From: Lanius collurio | Lineage: Eukaryota; Chordata; Aves; Passeriformes; Laniidae | Assembly: GCA_020086605.1 (NCBI GenBank) | Contig: JACBWW010000004.1 | Location: 20,037,624-20,101,623 of the forward strand | Length of the DNA stretch: 64,000 bases | Reading direction: 5' to 3' | In this document: in pieces, positions 13,931 through 27,160 of the stretch | Layout: each line of letters begins with the position of its first letter | How positions within the stretch are numbered: the stretch's first letter is position 1 | Made by a program: the position numbers and the translations under genes | Notes under the pieces: model-generated | What the model saw: the letters and a program-made list of their open reading frames with translations, nothing else | Told to the model about the DNA's origin: nothing | The model's database searches: none

Positions 13931-13935
13931 ATTTT

Positions 13936-14954
13936 AATTAGCCCAATTGCCTCCATCTACCTGCCACATATAGCAGGAAAAGAGTAATGATTGCTAGATT
14001 GTGTAGGGATCTAGGCACATGGGTCTCTAACTTCAAGGTTTCAGAGATTTTATAAAGTTCTGCTCACTTAGAAGTGATTCTCTTTTACACCATGGTAATC
14101 AGAACTGGCCAATACCTGAAGCCCTGATTCAAAGTTATGAGGAAGCATGCAGTTGGGAATTTAGGAAACAGTGAAGCTTGTCTTATGAAAAGTGAAATCT
14201 CAGAGACTCCTGAAGTGATAGGCAAAAATTCAGATATAAAGATCAAAATTTAACAGCAATCATTGTTTAAGAGACACTCCAATTTGTTTCCATCAGTTAC
14301 GTACCATTTACTATGGTAAACATTGATTTAATCTGTGAGTTGTGCAAGTCTGAAAAAAACCACAAACACCAAAACCCACCATGTTCCCATCATAGACAAA
14401 CATTCCTTAACTGTATCAAGAAGATAATCCAAAGCAGATTTTATTCCATTCCTATGTGAAAGCAATACCATCATTATCTATGCTCTTTCTTAATTGTTCT
14501 AGATGCTGAGATAAAATAGGAAATTAAACAAGATCTAGGCATCATGAAGAGCGTATTTTAGAAAATTTATATTCTAGTACTTTAATACCACTAGACAAGA
14601 AAATAAATATAGTTAAAGCCTGGAAATTCTGCCATGGATTTCATCAGCATTCAAGAGAAATTTGACTTAAATGGGGCTAAGTAGCAAGAACATGCAAGTG
14701 TTCAGCTCAGCTTGGAATTGAAATATGCCGAAAGTGCTCCAGTTACTGATAGTAAGACCCCCCATTGCTCCATTCCTCTCCCCCTTTCCCTGGATTTCAG
14801 TTACAAGTGCTTGATTTTAAGTCAAAATATAAATACCATGTTTATGTATGCTTTATCCCTTTTCTTTCATCAGTGTCACTGCCAAGTTCACCACTAAACC
14901 TTGTCCCTAACTGGTACATCACACCTTTTAAGTACCTTCAGGAGTGGTAACCCT
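13936..14954. other. Unique DNA between LTR and CR1
   Basis: No feature recognised. The segment separates the solo LTR from the 3' end of the CR1 copy. Confidence 0.5.
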
Positions 14955-15956
14955 CACTTCTCTGGACAGCCTGAAAAAAATTTTCCTAGTATTTTTTTTT
15001 CTCCCTCAGTGCAATTTGAGGCTTTATCCTGTTGTCCTGTTTCTTGTTAGTTGGGAGAAGAGACCAACAGCCACCTGGCTACAGACTCCTTTCAGGTAGT
15101 TTTAGAGACCAATAAGGTCAGCCCTGAGCATCCTTTTCTCCAGCATAAACACCTCCAGCTCGCTCAGCCATTCCTCATCAGATTTGTGCTTCAGACCCTT
15201 CACCAGCTCCTTTGCCCTTCTCTGGACAAGCTCCAGCACCTCAACATCTTTCTTGCAGTGAGGGACCCAGACCTGGATGCAGGCTCGAGGTGTGGTCTCA
15301 CCAGTGTCCAGTACAAGGGGACAATCACTGCCCTGGTCCTGCTGGCCATGCTATTTCTGGTACAGGCCAGGATGCCACTGGCCTTCTTGGCCACCTGGGC
15401 ACACCCTGGCTCATGTTCAGCTGCTGTCAAACAGTACCCTCAGGCCTTTTTCCACTTTCCACCCACTCTGCCCTGCAGTCTGTAGTGCTGGCTGGGGTTG
15501 CTGTGACCCAAGGGCAGGACACAACACTTTGCCTTATTGAACCTCATCCAGTTGGCCCCAGCCCATGGATCCAGCCTGTCCAGATCTCTCTGCAGAGCTT
15601 CCCTGCCCTCCAGGAGGTCAACACTTCCACCCAACTTGGTGTCATCTGCAAACTCTCTAAGGGTGCACTCGACCCCCTCATCCAGATGAAGACACTAAAA
15701 GGGATTGAACACAGGACTGAGCCCTGGGGAGCGCCAGCAGCAATTGTGAGCCAAGTGGATTTAACTCCATTTGACACCAGTGTTTGGTATCACCCATTCT
15801 GACAGTTCTAAACCCAGCAAAAAATGTACCTGTTTAAGCCATGAGCAGACAGTTTTTCTAGGAGAATGCTGTGGGTAACAGTGTCAAATCCTTTGCTGAA
15901 GTCCAGGTAGAAAACATCTTTCCCTCACCTACTATACTGGTGACTTTGACATAGAA
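14955..15956 (-). mobile_element. CR1 LINE fragment, 5'-truncated (RT C-terminal half to near the 3' end)
   Basis: On the minus strand this ~1.0-kb block encodes the end of the CR1 ORF2 protein. Near 15885-15920 is the reverse-transcriptase motif A (YLDFSKGFD). At 15641-15652 the catalytic motif C reads FADD and is intact. At 15200-15430 the C-terminal block [19 protein letters not shown] is readable, followed by [13 protein letters not shown]. The frame breaks several times, so the copy is dead. Homology stops at 15956, inside the RT domain, so the 5' part of the element is missing, as is typical of CR1 insertions. Toward lower coordinates it reaches the CR1 distal region, but I do not see the terminal 8-bp tail repeats. 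Plus-strand open frames over it are antisense shadows. Confidence 0.93.
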
Positions 15957-18900
15957 CATTTATTTATTAACAGAAAAAACATCTATTTAACAACTCTAAA
16001 GTTTGGTTTCATGCTGCTAGCAGGAAATTTTATGGGTGAACCATACTTCCATTTGGCATATATATGAATTGCTCACCATTTACCATTTTAAATGCTACGA
16101 CAACACATGAAAACACTTACTGAAAACTGAGAATTGTGAATTATCCTAGCTTTTCATTGTAAAGCATCAGAATTGTACATTCATCCAGTGGCATTTGAAG
16201 GCCTTTCTGAGGAGAAAAATACCAAATGAGTCTTGCACTTACTGCTATGAAATAAATACTGCAGTCCTTACATAAAAAAATGTAGTAATATGGGCAGTAA
16301 AATTGCTAATTAAGTGGCCATAATAATCTGTTGGGTAATAAAAGCACCTAATAAAAAGGAGAAGGACAAGATAATGCTGTGGCTGAGGAAGTTGTTAAGA
16401 TGCGAGGAATAAAGGCATATGGGAGGAATCCTGCCCCAAGTCTCACCACAAAGGGATCAGAGTCAGAGAAGAGGGGTTGAAAGGCCTGGCTATGCACATT
16501 CCATTTATCTGAGAGATGTGCACAGGAAGGCACTGTGGGACTGTGCCCTGGTTCATTCTCTGGCTGCATTTCACCTGTGGCATTGCCAGTCACATTTTTA
16601 AAAAAATTACAAACCTGCATCAACAAGAGTCTTACAGAAAAAGTTACCTAGCAATTAAAATGTATTTTGAAAACCTTCAAGTGGTAAAATGCATAAATCT
16701 GCAGGGAATGACTGAGACACAGGAAGGAATAGGGCAGGGAAGAAGAACCCCCTCAGTTAAACATAATCAAAGGCTTTGGTATTAAATGTACAGCTGCTGT
16801 ATTGTACCCACAGAGTTTCAAAACAGTTAATACAAGGTTTTCACTCCTTGGGCTTTAAAACAGGAAAAATACAAAACCCCAAGTGAAACTGTGAAAATAG
16901 AGAATCCATTAAAGATATTCTCACAGTAGGGCACAGTAGGTCTTCTATTTAGTGGCACACAGATAAGCACATAGTTATCAAGTAAATGACAGATGAAGGA
17001 ACTTGAAATAGTGATTTCAAATCTGTATTTTTTCAGCCTTACTCTTTTTTTTTTTTTCACAAGAGAAGTTTATCTAAAAATTTTTAGATACCAAGGGATT
17101 CTGGCCTTGAAACTCCTTTCACACCTGCTTTACATGGGTATCTCATACATCCATGATCTCTTCCAAAAGTACAAACATTTCCACTTCTTCAGGTGTAGCT
17201 TGACTTATTTTTGTCCCTGAATCCTCTGATTTCTAAAGAAGACAAATATGGTGCTAGTAGCCATTACACATGTACTCTGTATAATGTTTTTCTCCATTAT
17301 TAAATGTCCTTCTTGTTGACTTCGTAAGCATTTCAGTACGTGAGGATATAAGCAAACACAGCATTTCAAGTGCAGATGCATTAACACCACGTGTTTTACA
17401 AACACTGTGGCTTTTCGTTTGTGCACTTAGTCACAATGTTTCACCAGTATCAGCCTGTTTCAATTTGCGAATTTACATTTCTTTTTCTTGTCTTTAAATC
17501 TATCTTATCTACTCCATCCATTTCTAAACTTGACTTCGAAAGAGCTAATCCCCAATTTTTATCCACCCTGTTGATTTTCTTTCCCGTGCCGTATATAACC
17601 TTATGCTTACTGGCATTTACTCTTATGTCAGATGCAGTTTTTCAGTCATACACCCTCTAAGACTTTTTTTTTTTTTGCAGATTTTGTAGAATGAATGTTC
17701 TAATCCTTACCCGTACCTTTATGTTCTTTGCAATTATCTCACTGTTCTAGACCAGAATCTGTCCTCACATGTGCAGCCAGCTCCACGGTGAAAGCTGTTG
17801 CCTGTTGTGTACTTACACACGTTTGTCAAAGCTCCCAGAACAGTCACTTGTTCTGAGACCTGGCATTACACAAAACAGTGGTCTAGGTCATCATTATTCT
17901 CAGCTCCTTTCCTTCCACTTTTTCCAGCTCATTTGGACATTTCCAGGCTCTAACAGCTGTTTTTCCTATTGGAAGATGCAAAACACTGGGAAGAGGCAGT
18001 GGGTGGGCAAATACTTCCACGGAAGAAAACCAAATCTGTACTTGTTCATATGTTGCTCTCTTTTGATGATATCACAGATCTAAAGAAGTACTTTCACAAC
18101 CGCTGTCAGTAAGTTACTCCTCTGTATTCTCTCTTCTTTCTCATGTAAGGTGCAAATTTTGCACAGTATTTTCTGTAGACATGAGTTGGTAATTAAATAC
18201 CAGCTAAGGCATTGCTTATCACAGCAGCTGTTGGTGTTCCCCTCTGCCAGCAACCCAGCACCACAGCCCAGGCCACTGCTCGGCCAGGACATGGAGCAGG
18301 CCAGCCAGAGGATCCCCACCCGGCACAAGGAGGATTCCCAGCCCTGCACAGCTCTCACTTGGGCTCCTCTGCTTCTGTGCACTGCCCAGCTGCAGCTTCA
18401 AACAGGCAGATTCCACTTAGCACAGAGCTTGCTACACGAGGGACTAGTAAGCTGGCTGTGACAGTCTTATCTGAAGTAGAAATACTCTTCATTTTTATAT
18501 TAACTTTTCTTTTTCCTTTTTCTTATCACTGCTGGGGTTTTTGCTCTCCATGAAAGGACACAAACTTCCCACAAATTTTTTCTTCCAACAAATGCAGATT
18601 TCTTCCACTTTGTCAACATTTTCTGTGTGTATAAATTATGGTTTGCATTAAAATTGAATTGAAATATTTTATGACATTTAAAGTACTGGATGGCAAAAGG
18701 AAAAGAAATTTACCTCGACCTGTCCTTTGTCACTCTTGCCAGACTGTTCCAGTTCATCTGACATTTTGGCATCTCTAACTTATTTCTTTTGTCAAATCAT
18801 TGAGTGAGTTTTTTAGACACCTGGGTTTTTCACTGCTTTTTTTTTTTTGTAAGTAAGTATGCATGCTCTACACTACAGCACGTTAGCTTGGTTAAAGAGC

Positions 18901-21504
18901 TTTTTCTCCATTTTTCCACAAATACTGTTCTGTTGCAAATGAAGTCGTAGGGCATTGGTTTTCTGTGTGTCTTTGTAAATTGACTCTGCTTTTTGTTGTT
19001 GATGTTGTTGTGTGCCCTCCCTCTTCCCTCTGTCTTCTTCATATTTCTATGGCTGGAAGACAAAACTGAGCTGGTTATTGAGACAGTATCATTTATTTGT
19101 GTTCTTTAAGCAGGCTGTAGCAGAGCCAGAAGATAATGGGCACCTCATTTATTCAGGCTTTGAATGATCATATTTAATTCCCAGTGACAGCTGTCTTCAC
19201 CATATTAGCATTGCAAATCAGCACTGTTTTGTAATGGCCTTCTATTGAACATGATTCAATTATGTGTGGTCCGTAGCGAGGCAGGATACGGTCTTAGTAT
19301 CTATAGCAATATTTCTGCAAGCTGCTGCTCTTTACACTGCTCACATTTAAGCTGTCTGTTTATCACAATGCTTTCCTTGAACTACACTGAACTCTCTTCA
19401 TTTTGCAGCGAAATAAAGAAGAACGAAAATAATTTGTGAAAACAGTTATCTGGTCAGCTATATTACATACCCTGTCTTCTTTACACATGCCTGGAATCAG
19501 GAAACACTTGTTAAAATAATTGTTATTATACTTAAAACATTTATATTACAAAAGTCATTAAGATGGATTTAAATTATTATACAGTGTTAGATGGTACTTA
19601 ATACTAAAGCTCAATGCTGGCTTGAAGAAAAATTGAAGTAACCTATCAAACAAGTAAATTTTGTGTTAGTGTCATGGTTTTCCAAGAAAAGGGCAGCCAG
19701 GCTTAACTTTTATAAAATAAGTTAAAAGTCATAAAATTTAAAAAATACCCTTTCAAAAGGTTTCAGAAATAGTATTTCATTTACTGTGGAATGACTAAAT
19801 CCTGTGTATTCTACTCTTTCCGCATCGTGGGCCGACGTGTGCGTGTGACATTTCAGACCATGCTGTTGAAGGCCTAGATTTCAAGACCAAAGCTTAATAG
19901 GCATGTGTGTTTGTTATAACATAAAAACCTTTATAAATTCTGATTCCACCTGTAAGATAAGTTCTCCTATTTTGCTAGGCAGCCTCAAAAAAGAGAAGCT
20001 TCCTCTGCACAAATTCAGCAAATACATGCTTCAGTCAGTGCAAGGCAAAGCACACACTTTTCTCTTTCCTTCAGGTTTTCCATTCCTATGTTTTCTGCAA
20101 CATTTAGGTCTTTTCTTGCAGAAATCTCATTATACACAATACAACTGTCCCCAGCCTGGGGGCTCTCTTGGCATCCTTCATCTTAGTGACAAAGTGCACC
20201 TACAGCAGAAATACATTGTTTATTCCACAAAGATGCTTTCTAGGTAATTGCAGCAGAGGAGCTGGCATTCCCAGTTTGAGGTCGGTCCAGCCAAAGATGC
20301 CCCAGGTGGGGTGGAAGGTCACAGAAAGCCACACTAACCACTTCCTCCAGTGATACTGCATTGGATACCACTGTGCATATACCTCATTCATCCTCTCTTT
20401 AAAGGATTATTTAAGGGTTTTTTTCTTTTTTTTAGTCTTCACTCAAACCTTCCCTTTCCTCTGTCTCCTCCAGCAGATTCTGTGGTCTTTTTTTCAAAGA
20501 TTTGCTACATGTTAATCTCTTGATTGCATTCCTAACTTCACATATGAGATTTTACTACATTTTTGAAACCAAAGAGCTTACATGAAAGTAATGACTGCTT
20601 CATCACTCACATAGGGGATTCACTGCATTTTTTTAAAGCAAGACCCATTTGTTGTTCACAACTGGGTTTTTTTAGATATATCAAATTGTATATTCACCTA
20701 CTCGGGAAGCAAACTCGAGCTCATGGAAGCAGTTTGACTTACTTTTATCGTGCCTACTGCATAAAAAATCCTATGTATGTACAAGAAAATATCTGTATGT
20801 GCTGGTTTTGCACATGGTCCTTCATGAAGCTGCTCCAAGAGCCTAACAAGAGACAGTTACATTAGGAGGGTCTCAGGTTCCAGACCTAAGAGGTATTTAG
20901 GGATATAGTGCCCATAAATTATATGCAATGTCAAAGCCTGCTCTGCTCAGACTTCCAGAAAAAGAATGTGTCTCCATTTATATTACACCACTTGAGCCTT
21001 TCAACTGGCTAAAAAATGTTCACAAAGGGAATTAAATAATATGGATAATGAATAATGGAATCAACCAGTCTCTACCATACATTTTTAGAATCACATTCTC
21101 CAAACTCTTCACAGACAAGCAGAGATTTTTAAAACTTAGGAGGCAGTTGTTCAGTTATTTTCATACATATTTCTCTCCTTTTTTCATAATATTACCTTGA
21201 AAGATTTAAATTAAAACTGCTTTTCTTAAAGAACTATCAACAGGTATAAAACTTTGTTTAAGGATGAATAATGAAATAAGACAGAAGAGTGAAGGAAAGA
21301 AAAGCACACATTGCAAGCTCTACAGGAGAGAACACAGTGAAAGGCTTTGTAAAATGAAGGAAGAGCAAGATCTTATCTGCACCCTTCCATTCTTTGTCCC
21401 ATTGAAAAAACTGAAGAAAAAATAATTTTTATTAAAATGCAAATTTCCATTGTGCATAGTAAACAATTCAACTATGTCAGGTATGAAGAAAATTTGTCCA
21501 TATC
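15957..21504. other. Unique DNA with small poly-T and GC-richer patches
   Basis: No gene recognised. A GC-richer stretch at about 18220-18440 has overlapping open frames on both strands and no domain; it could be a conserved or regulatory patch. T runs occur at 17044-17058, 17667-17678 and 18837-18849. A 20-bp palindrome at 17071-17090 is listed separately. Confidence 0.5.
17071..17090. repeat. Perfect 20-bp AT palindrome
   Basis: TATCTAAAAATTTTTAGATA is its own reverse complement with no spacer. It could extrude as a cruciform but is more likely chance in AT-rich DNA. Confidence 0.9.
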
Positions 21505-22194
21505 TGTCCTTGGTTTGATTGCAAAAGAGTTAATTTTCTTTCTAGTAGCTGGTACACTGCTGTGTTTTGGGTTTTGTATGAGAATAATGTTGATAACACA
21601 CTGATATTTTAGATGTAGCTTAGTGGTGCTTGCCCTGAATCAAGGACTTTCAGTATCTCGTGCTCTGCCAGTGGCAAGGTACACAAAATGCTGGGAGGGA
21701 GCCTGGCCAGGAGAGCTGACCAAACTGACCAAAGGGACATTTGAGGACATAAAATGTCATTCCCAAAGTATAAACTGGGGGGAGTTGGCCAGGAGGGGCT
21801 GAGCACTGCTTGAGGGCAGGCTCTACATCCATCAGTGGATGGTGAGCAATTCTATTGTATATCACTTGTTGTTCGTGGGTTTTATTACCCTCTCTCTTTT
21901 TTATATCCCTTTTCCTCCTCCTTCTTCTTCTTCTTCCTCTTCTTCTTCTTCTTCTTTACTACTACTTCTACTATTATTACTATTATTATTATTATTGCTG
22001 TTGTTGTTGTTATTGTTTGTTTGTTTTTGTTTGGGGGTTTTTGTTGATTTTTTTTTTTTAACTTTGTTTCATTTACTACTCACCCCACAAGTTTTACCTT
22101 CTTATGATTCTTCTATCCATCCCACCAAGGAAGGGCATGGAGTGAGCAAGCAGCCACAGGGTATTTAGCTGCTGGCTGGGGTTAAAATGTAACA
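21505..22194 (+). mobile_element. Solo LTR of an avian ERVL-like endogenous retrovirus, plus strand
   Basis: The element starts TGTCCTTGGTTTGATTG and ends GCTGGCTGGGGTTAAAATGT plus AACA, about 690 bp. Internal landmarks match a very common neoavian LTR as I recall it: CTAGTAGCTGGTACACTGCT near the 5' end, a run around GAGAATAATGTTGATAACAC, a TATAAA box at 21769-21774 followed by CTGGGGGGAGTTGGCC, and GGTGAGCAATTC before an AT-rich tract. Flanks are ATATC (21500-21504) and ATAAC (22195-22199), a 5-bp duplication with one mismatch. The usual polyadenylation region is replaced by expanded simple repeats and a T run. No internal gag-pol-env sequence is present, so it is a solo LTR from recombination. 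Confidence 0.85.
21914..22060 (+). repeat. Compound microsatellite inside the LTR: (CTT)n, (ATT)n, (GTT)n, poly-T
   Basis: Successive blocks are CTT/CCT repeats (21914-21957), ACT/ATT repeats (21961-21997), GTT and GTTT repeats (21997-22035) and a T run (22050-22059). This sits where the parent LTR normally has a short ATT-rich tract, so it looks like expansion of that tract after insertion. The pyrimidine block is long enough for triplex or slippage behaviour. Confidence 0.9.
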
Positions 22195-23650
22195 ATAACA
22201 AAATATGTCCCTTCCTCAGCATGGTCTTTCACCTCAGAAAATTTGCACTATGACTAAGAAGGAAAAGCCAGTGGAAAGTCTACACTGTGGGAGGTCCTGG
22301 TGGGGCTTCCAATGGAGCATAAAGCCATGCTCCAGCAGTCTGTCACATGGGTCGTACCGTATGACCCTTCTAGATTGTTCTCAGGCCCACATTTTCGGAT
22401 GTTGACCTTTGCACAAAGTATTTTTCATTGTCTCTTTGCCTAGAGAAATGTGGCTTCTCTTACCACAGTATCCCCCTCTCATCTAATTTCACACACAACC
22501 ACTACTAACCCAAATTTGAAACTTACAAACAATTGTACTCCTACAGGTTTCCAGAAGACCAGCAATTAGCAGTAAAGTCCAAAAGACAGGAACCTATGTC
22601 CACCCCAGAGGAGCACAGATAGCCTCTGCAGCTGCCAATGCAGCTGGCAAAAACACTGACGGGAGGTCCATGTAGGGCACCCACGACTGCTTGGTTTAGG
22701 ACACTAGAGAGGACTTAGAGGGAGGTGGAAAAGGGGCTGCAATAGTGGACACAGTAGATCCCAATCCATAGCAACCCAGGCTCTACTGATTTTATCACTC
22801 AGGAAAAACCTTTTTATTCTGAAATAAGTAAGCTCCTTTTACATGAAAACTACACAAACAAAACATCACCTCCTGAGTGTGTACTGCTGTTATGTAAGAG
22901 TGGTCATGCTTACAGTCAATTACCACAGAAAAACAGAGAGTTTCTTTCTATATTGCTGTATGTAATGGATACTAATGACAACTTCCTCCACCTGTCATGT
23001 AATTTGGTGTAATTAATGTAATTTGTTCTGGTAATTGTAAGAAGGTCAGGATCAGAGTTCATGAAATATGAATCACTTCCACATATTCAATATTTATCAT
23101 CCTGCGCTACCCACACATGCCATTATTATACAAATAACTTAATTGAGAAACAATAAAGGTTTCTATAAAATAAAATAAACCTTTCATAGAAGTAAGGAAA
23201 TGAAAAGTAAATCCCATAACACCTTATTGTTCAGCCAGAGGCATAAGTTCCATAGCATTCATATAGCATAGGCCAGCACTCCAAAATCTCCTAGAAGTGC
23301 CAGACTTCCAAAGTCAGTACTTATGAACTGCTTTGCTGTAACACTTTGTTTATGCTACTTACCCCTGCCTCAGATGACTTATTTTGCAGAGTACAGAGGA
23401 AATTAATGCAGACATCAATGGTGGAGATAAAGCAACCGGCATTGCTCAGCTTGATCTCAGGAGACTGTGCTCATGTATTAGTCTTAGTTAAGAAGAATTA
23501 TAAGCAGGGATTTGGAGGATAATGGAGTAGATTGGGTCTGCTTACAGGGATATTCCCATTTCCCAGCTGAAGGGTAGGTATAGGAATACTACAGGGAAAA
23601 ACCAAACGTGTCTGCCTGGAACTTCAACAAGTCGCTGGAGTAGGCTGGGC
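22195..23650. other. Unique non-coding DNA
   Basis: No gene or repeat recognised between the solo LTR and the first inverted-repeat copy. Confidence 0.5.
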
Positions 23651-23910
23651 TTCAATTAGGTTTTCTAAATCTGATCACAGATTTTCTATCTTTCGTTCTG
23701 CATCTGCATTTTTGATAGTCAAATTTGTTTCTTGATTTGAAAACGTGCTTTCTGATATATCCCCTGTCCGGTTGCATGTAGTAGTGCTATGTTTTCCTGA
23801 AGCTGTTGTTGTTTGTGATGAATAGGAACTACAGGAATAATCTGTAGTGATGCTAATTCAAATTCATTTGTAGTGCTGCTGCCTAGATACGTAGTAATTG
23901 TTCCAGAGCC
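23651..23910 (-). repeat. Unidentified ~260-bp repeat, copy A (inverted relative to copy B)
   Basis: The reverse complement of this block aligns along its full length with 27161-27424. By eye there are 20-odd substitutions and one 3-base gap, about 90% identity. Flanking sequence on both sides does not align, so the boundaries are real. In one minus-strand frame it matches the copy B frame that reads through SQTTTASGKH and SESTFSNQET, but has a TGA where copy B has TAC. In a second frame both copies read through ITTYLGSSTTxEFELAS and stop at the same TGA. It resembles no family I know. It could be a piece of a processed pseudogene, an unclassified transposon or an old duplication. Confidence 0.85.
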
Positions 23911-26900
23911 AACTGGAGGCTGGCATTCACCCTCACCCTTGAAGATAAGGTCCTAAGTATGCTGCAAACAGTTTTGAAAAGCCTTGAGAATTAATCAACA
24001 GCTTAAGTTTAGTGAAGCAAGAGGGGATGGATTTTGCAAAGCAAGGGAATTAAAGGTAATAGGAACATAGGAAGGAAGATCTTCGCAGCAATAAGAATTG
24101 TCAGAGGAACAAAATTACAACAAAAGACTAAAAGTGTGCCATCATAATGGAGTCACAAGATAGTGCCACCTTCTGCTACATGAAAATGCAGGAATGATTT
24201 GAAATATTGCAGCAAGAATCATCAAGACAGCTTGATGGAAGACTAACCCACATAGCAAACTCATGCTATGTGCCTCACTGACAAGCCTAGCATACTCAGA
24301 AAATGTAGGCTGGAATTAGAATCAAAGGTTAGTAACTGTCTCTGAACTGAACATGAGTTCACAGGTCTCTTGGAGGCAATGTGAGAAAGTTGGTCTAAAA
24401 TTTCAATCTGGACAAAATAAGTCAAGACTGGAATAGAGAGACAAGCTTGTGAGGCCTTTTCTAAAATGTTTCATATTTTCACAGGCAGATATGTAGACAC
24501 ACAGTTAGGAGAACAGATATAGTCCATTCAAAGCCACTATAAAAATTGTAAGAATGCTGAATAGGACAACTTTTAAGGGAATACTTCCCAGATTGTTCAA
24601 AGGCAGATAAGAGAAGAGGACAGGAACTGAGCAAATCAAAGGCTGAGAGGTAGGCTGAGAGGGAATAACAAGCCCAAGGGATAAAGATGGAATACTTGCT
24701 CACTAAAATTATCAAAAGAGGAGCTGTAGTGACAGAAAAATTATCAGTGAAATGTAGATCCTAAAACCAGATGAAGGATATCATGGATAGAACTGGAAGA
24801 TAGAAAGGGACTTTGGTAACAGAGCATCTGTATGAGGCAAGATGAAGGGAAGAAATAGGTTGGGAAAAAGGTCTTATCAACGTATCCATATGAAAAAGAT
24901 TCTGCAGTTACTCCATCTACAATCTTTTGCAAGTCAATTCCCCCACCAACTATCCTACCCAAATAAATTGATGTCTGTGTAGTCACTGGTTCTGGAGTTT
25001 TTGGGAAACCAAAAGCAATAGCTTCTCAACATTTTCCTAATATGATGTAATGAAGGCTATTGCAATGAACCGCCAGTGCTTTAAAAGGCAGAACTTATCC
25101 ATGGCAGTTACTGACAACAGTGGAGTTGATATGGATAAGTTGGAAATAAATACCTAGATTTTAAATTGAAAAACATATATTAGATTCCTTAGATATACAA
25201 CTCAGAGAGGTTTTCTTTGCCGAGAGATAGCACTATTTAGGGAGAGTATTATATTTTTTAAAATTAATTTCTAAAAGCAGAATGCCAGTAGACAGTAGCA
25301 GTCCATACAAGTTAGAAAAACAAGCAGTCAATCCACACTTGCTGATGAAAGAACAGGCAAGCTATTGCTTATTACTCACTAAGTTCACTGTTAATAAATT
25401 ATTTAAATGGTAATACAGGTGGCCAGTAAACCTGAGGCATACTCCAGTATTCCATAAGTGAGTGTTATATTAAATTGTACCTCTAAAACCTCTAAAATCT
25501 ATATACTCTCTAAATAAATATACATTTAGTTTGAATTTGATTGCTCTTCATCCAAACTTTAATTATCCATTTCATGGATAAGAACCAAGAGCAAAAGCAT
25601 GTAAGAGATTATAAAGTTCTCTCTTCGAAGATGAAAAGAAAACTAGTTTTTCCTAGGTTCTCATTCTTCTCTATGATATGTTTTTTTTGGAACGTAGTTT
25701 TATTTTCTCTTACATTCCTTTTCTCTCATATAGATTCTCTGTACTTGATATATGGTAATTAGCAATCACCATTTTTTAAAAGGCCTTTAAGAATACAAAG
25801 AACAAAGAGCAGCTATTCTGAGAGCCAGTTCTCTGACTTCTCTGTGGACAAAGAAGTCAGATTAGCAAACTGCCATTATGAAAGAAGGTCTCCAGTATTT
25901 TCTCAGTTTGGTTAAAATTAACAGTTGCTAACTAAGGCAAGAAGACTGAAGCTGAGGAGCTAAATGAAATAAAATTCTTCAAATGCTCATGAAATGCAAA
26001 AGCCAATCAAATAACCTGTTTATCATATTGAAGTGCAGTTAAATAAACAAACATGGTATTATTAATACAAAAAACCATTCCTCTGACTTTCTAGGACTTG
26101 TCTGTTGTCTGTCTTGTGAGCACCCTGACCATTTAGGGCTTAGCAGCAGCACCAGAAACAAAACTCAGAGGTGAGTACTCTGAGTTAATAAGAATTTTCC
26201 TTCCCTGCAGAGCTACGGGCTTTTCTTTCAGAGCCCAACACAATATATGACACAGAGCCACTTATTTTATGCATTCCAAGACTTTTAGAAAGATAACCTG
26301 TTTCAATTTTAAAATGCCAGAAAATACAGATTACACCACCTCACCTTTGGCGTTAAAAATGGTCACTTCACAGTTACTGTCAATGATTCAGTGGGTTTTT
26401 TCTACAAGCTGTCTTTCTACCACTCTCTCCCATCAGATATTCAAACTCCAAATGGACACTCTAGAACAATGTTTTTTAATGTGATATTAAATCTATTGCA
26501 AAAACTATTGCAAAAACCCTGGCAAAATACCTGCATTTGCAATTGACAACTATGCAATTGCTTGCATAGTTATATGCACTCACACATGCAAGCAAAAACT
26601 CCCAAGTGATGGTTTAATTTTATTATATTTTAAAAAAGGCAAACCACTCTGGAATAAATAAATTATCTTCAGTTTATTAAAGGCTGCAAACACAGAAACT
26701 AAATAATTTTAAACTTAATTAAGTCTACAGCTCTTCAGCTTGGTGCAGTTTGTGCATCCTAACAGGGTGCACTACCACTTGAAACCAACAGTTGGGTGAG
26801 GAACACTCCTGATTTTATCTTCAGGGAAAATCCCTCTTGTACAACAGTGCCTTAATAGTGGAGATGGATGGGGGGGTTGTAATGGGTGATATGTTGGCAT

Positions 26901-27160
26901 TGTGGTATCCAAGACATTCATACTTTAAATACATTATGGCACACAGGATTCAAACAATGTACATCACGTGTTCGACAGATTAGTCACAGTATTTTAGGGT
27001 TATTAAAGTCCTATATAGACATCCTCAAAACCTATCTCCATATACCTGCCCTTTTGCTTCTCTTCATTAAGAAAAGACACTCTAGTTCTGAGCTTAAAGA
27101 GCAAAGGAGTTAAAAATCCGTGATGTCTTAATCATGAATATTTGTCCTTATCAGAATGGA
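23911..27160. other. 3.25-kb spacer between the two inverted copies
   Basis: No gene recognised. It includes a 12-bp tandem pair (CTATTGCAAAAA twice, around 26493-26516) and a 24-base hairpin at 26548-26571. I see no transposase-like or other coding frame that would make this the body of an element bounded by the inverted copies. Confidence 0.5.
26548..26571. repeat. Short perfect hairpin (10-bp arms, 4-nt loop)
   Basis: AACTATGCAA, loop TTGC, then TTGCATAGTT: the arms are exact reverse complements. Small and possibly chance; no transcription signal nearby. Confidence 0.85.

Noticed and set aside
15051..15802. Plus-strand open frames of 87-196 codons
   Set aside because: They lie antisense to the CR1 reverse-transcriptase fragment; the coding sense is the minus strand.
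19674..19880. Possible LTR start (TGTCATGGTTTTCC)
   Set aside because: The first bases resemble some avian LTR starts, but no internal landmarks, end or duplication follow.
21835..22168. Plus-strand frames with long Ser, Leu, Tyr or Cys runs
   Set aside because: Homopolymeric translations of the CTT/ATT/GTT microsatellite.
23911..27160. Body of a DNA transposon between the inverted copies
   Set aside because: No transposase-like frame and no target-site duplication outside the outer ends was visible.
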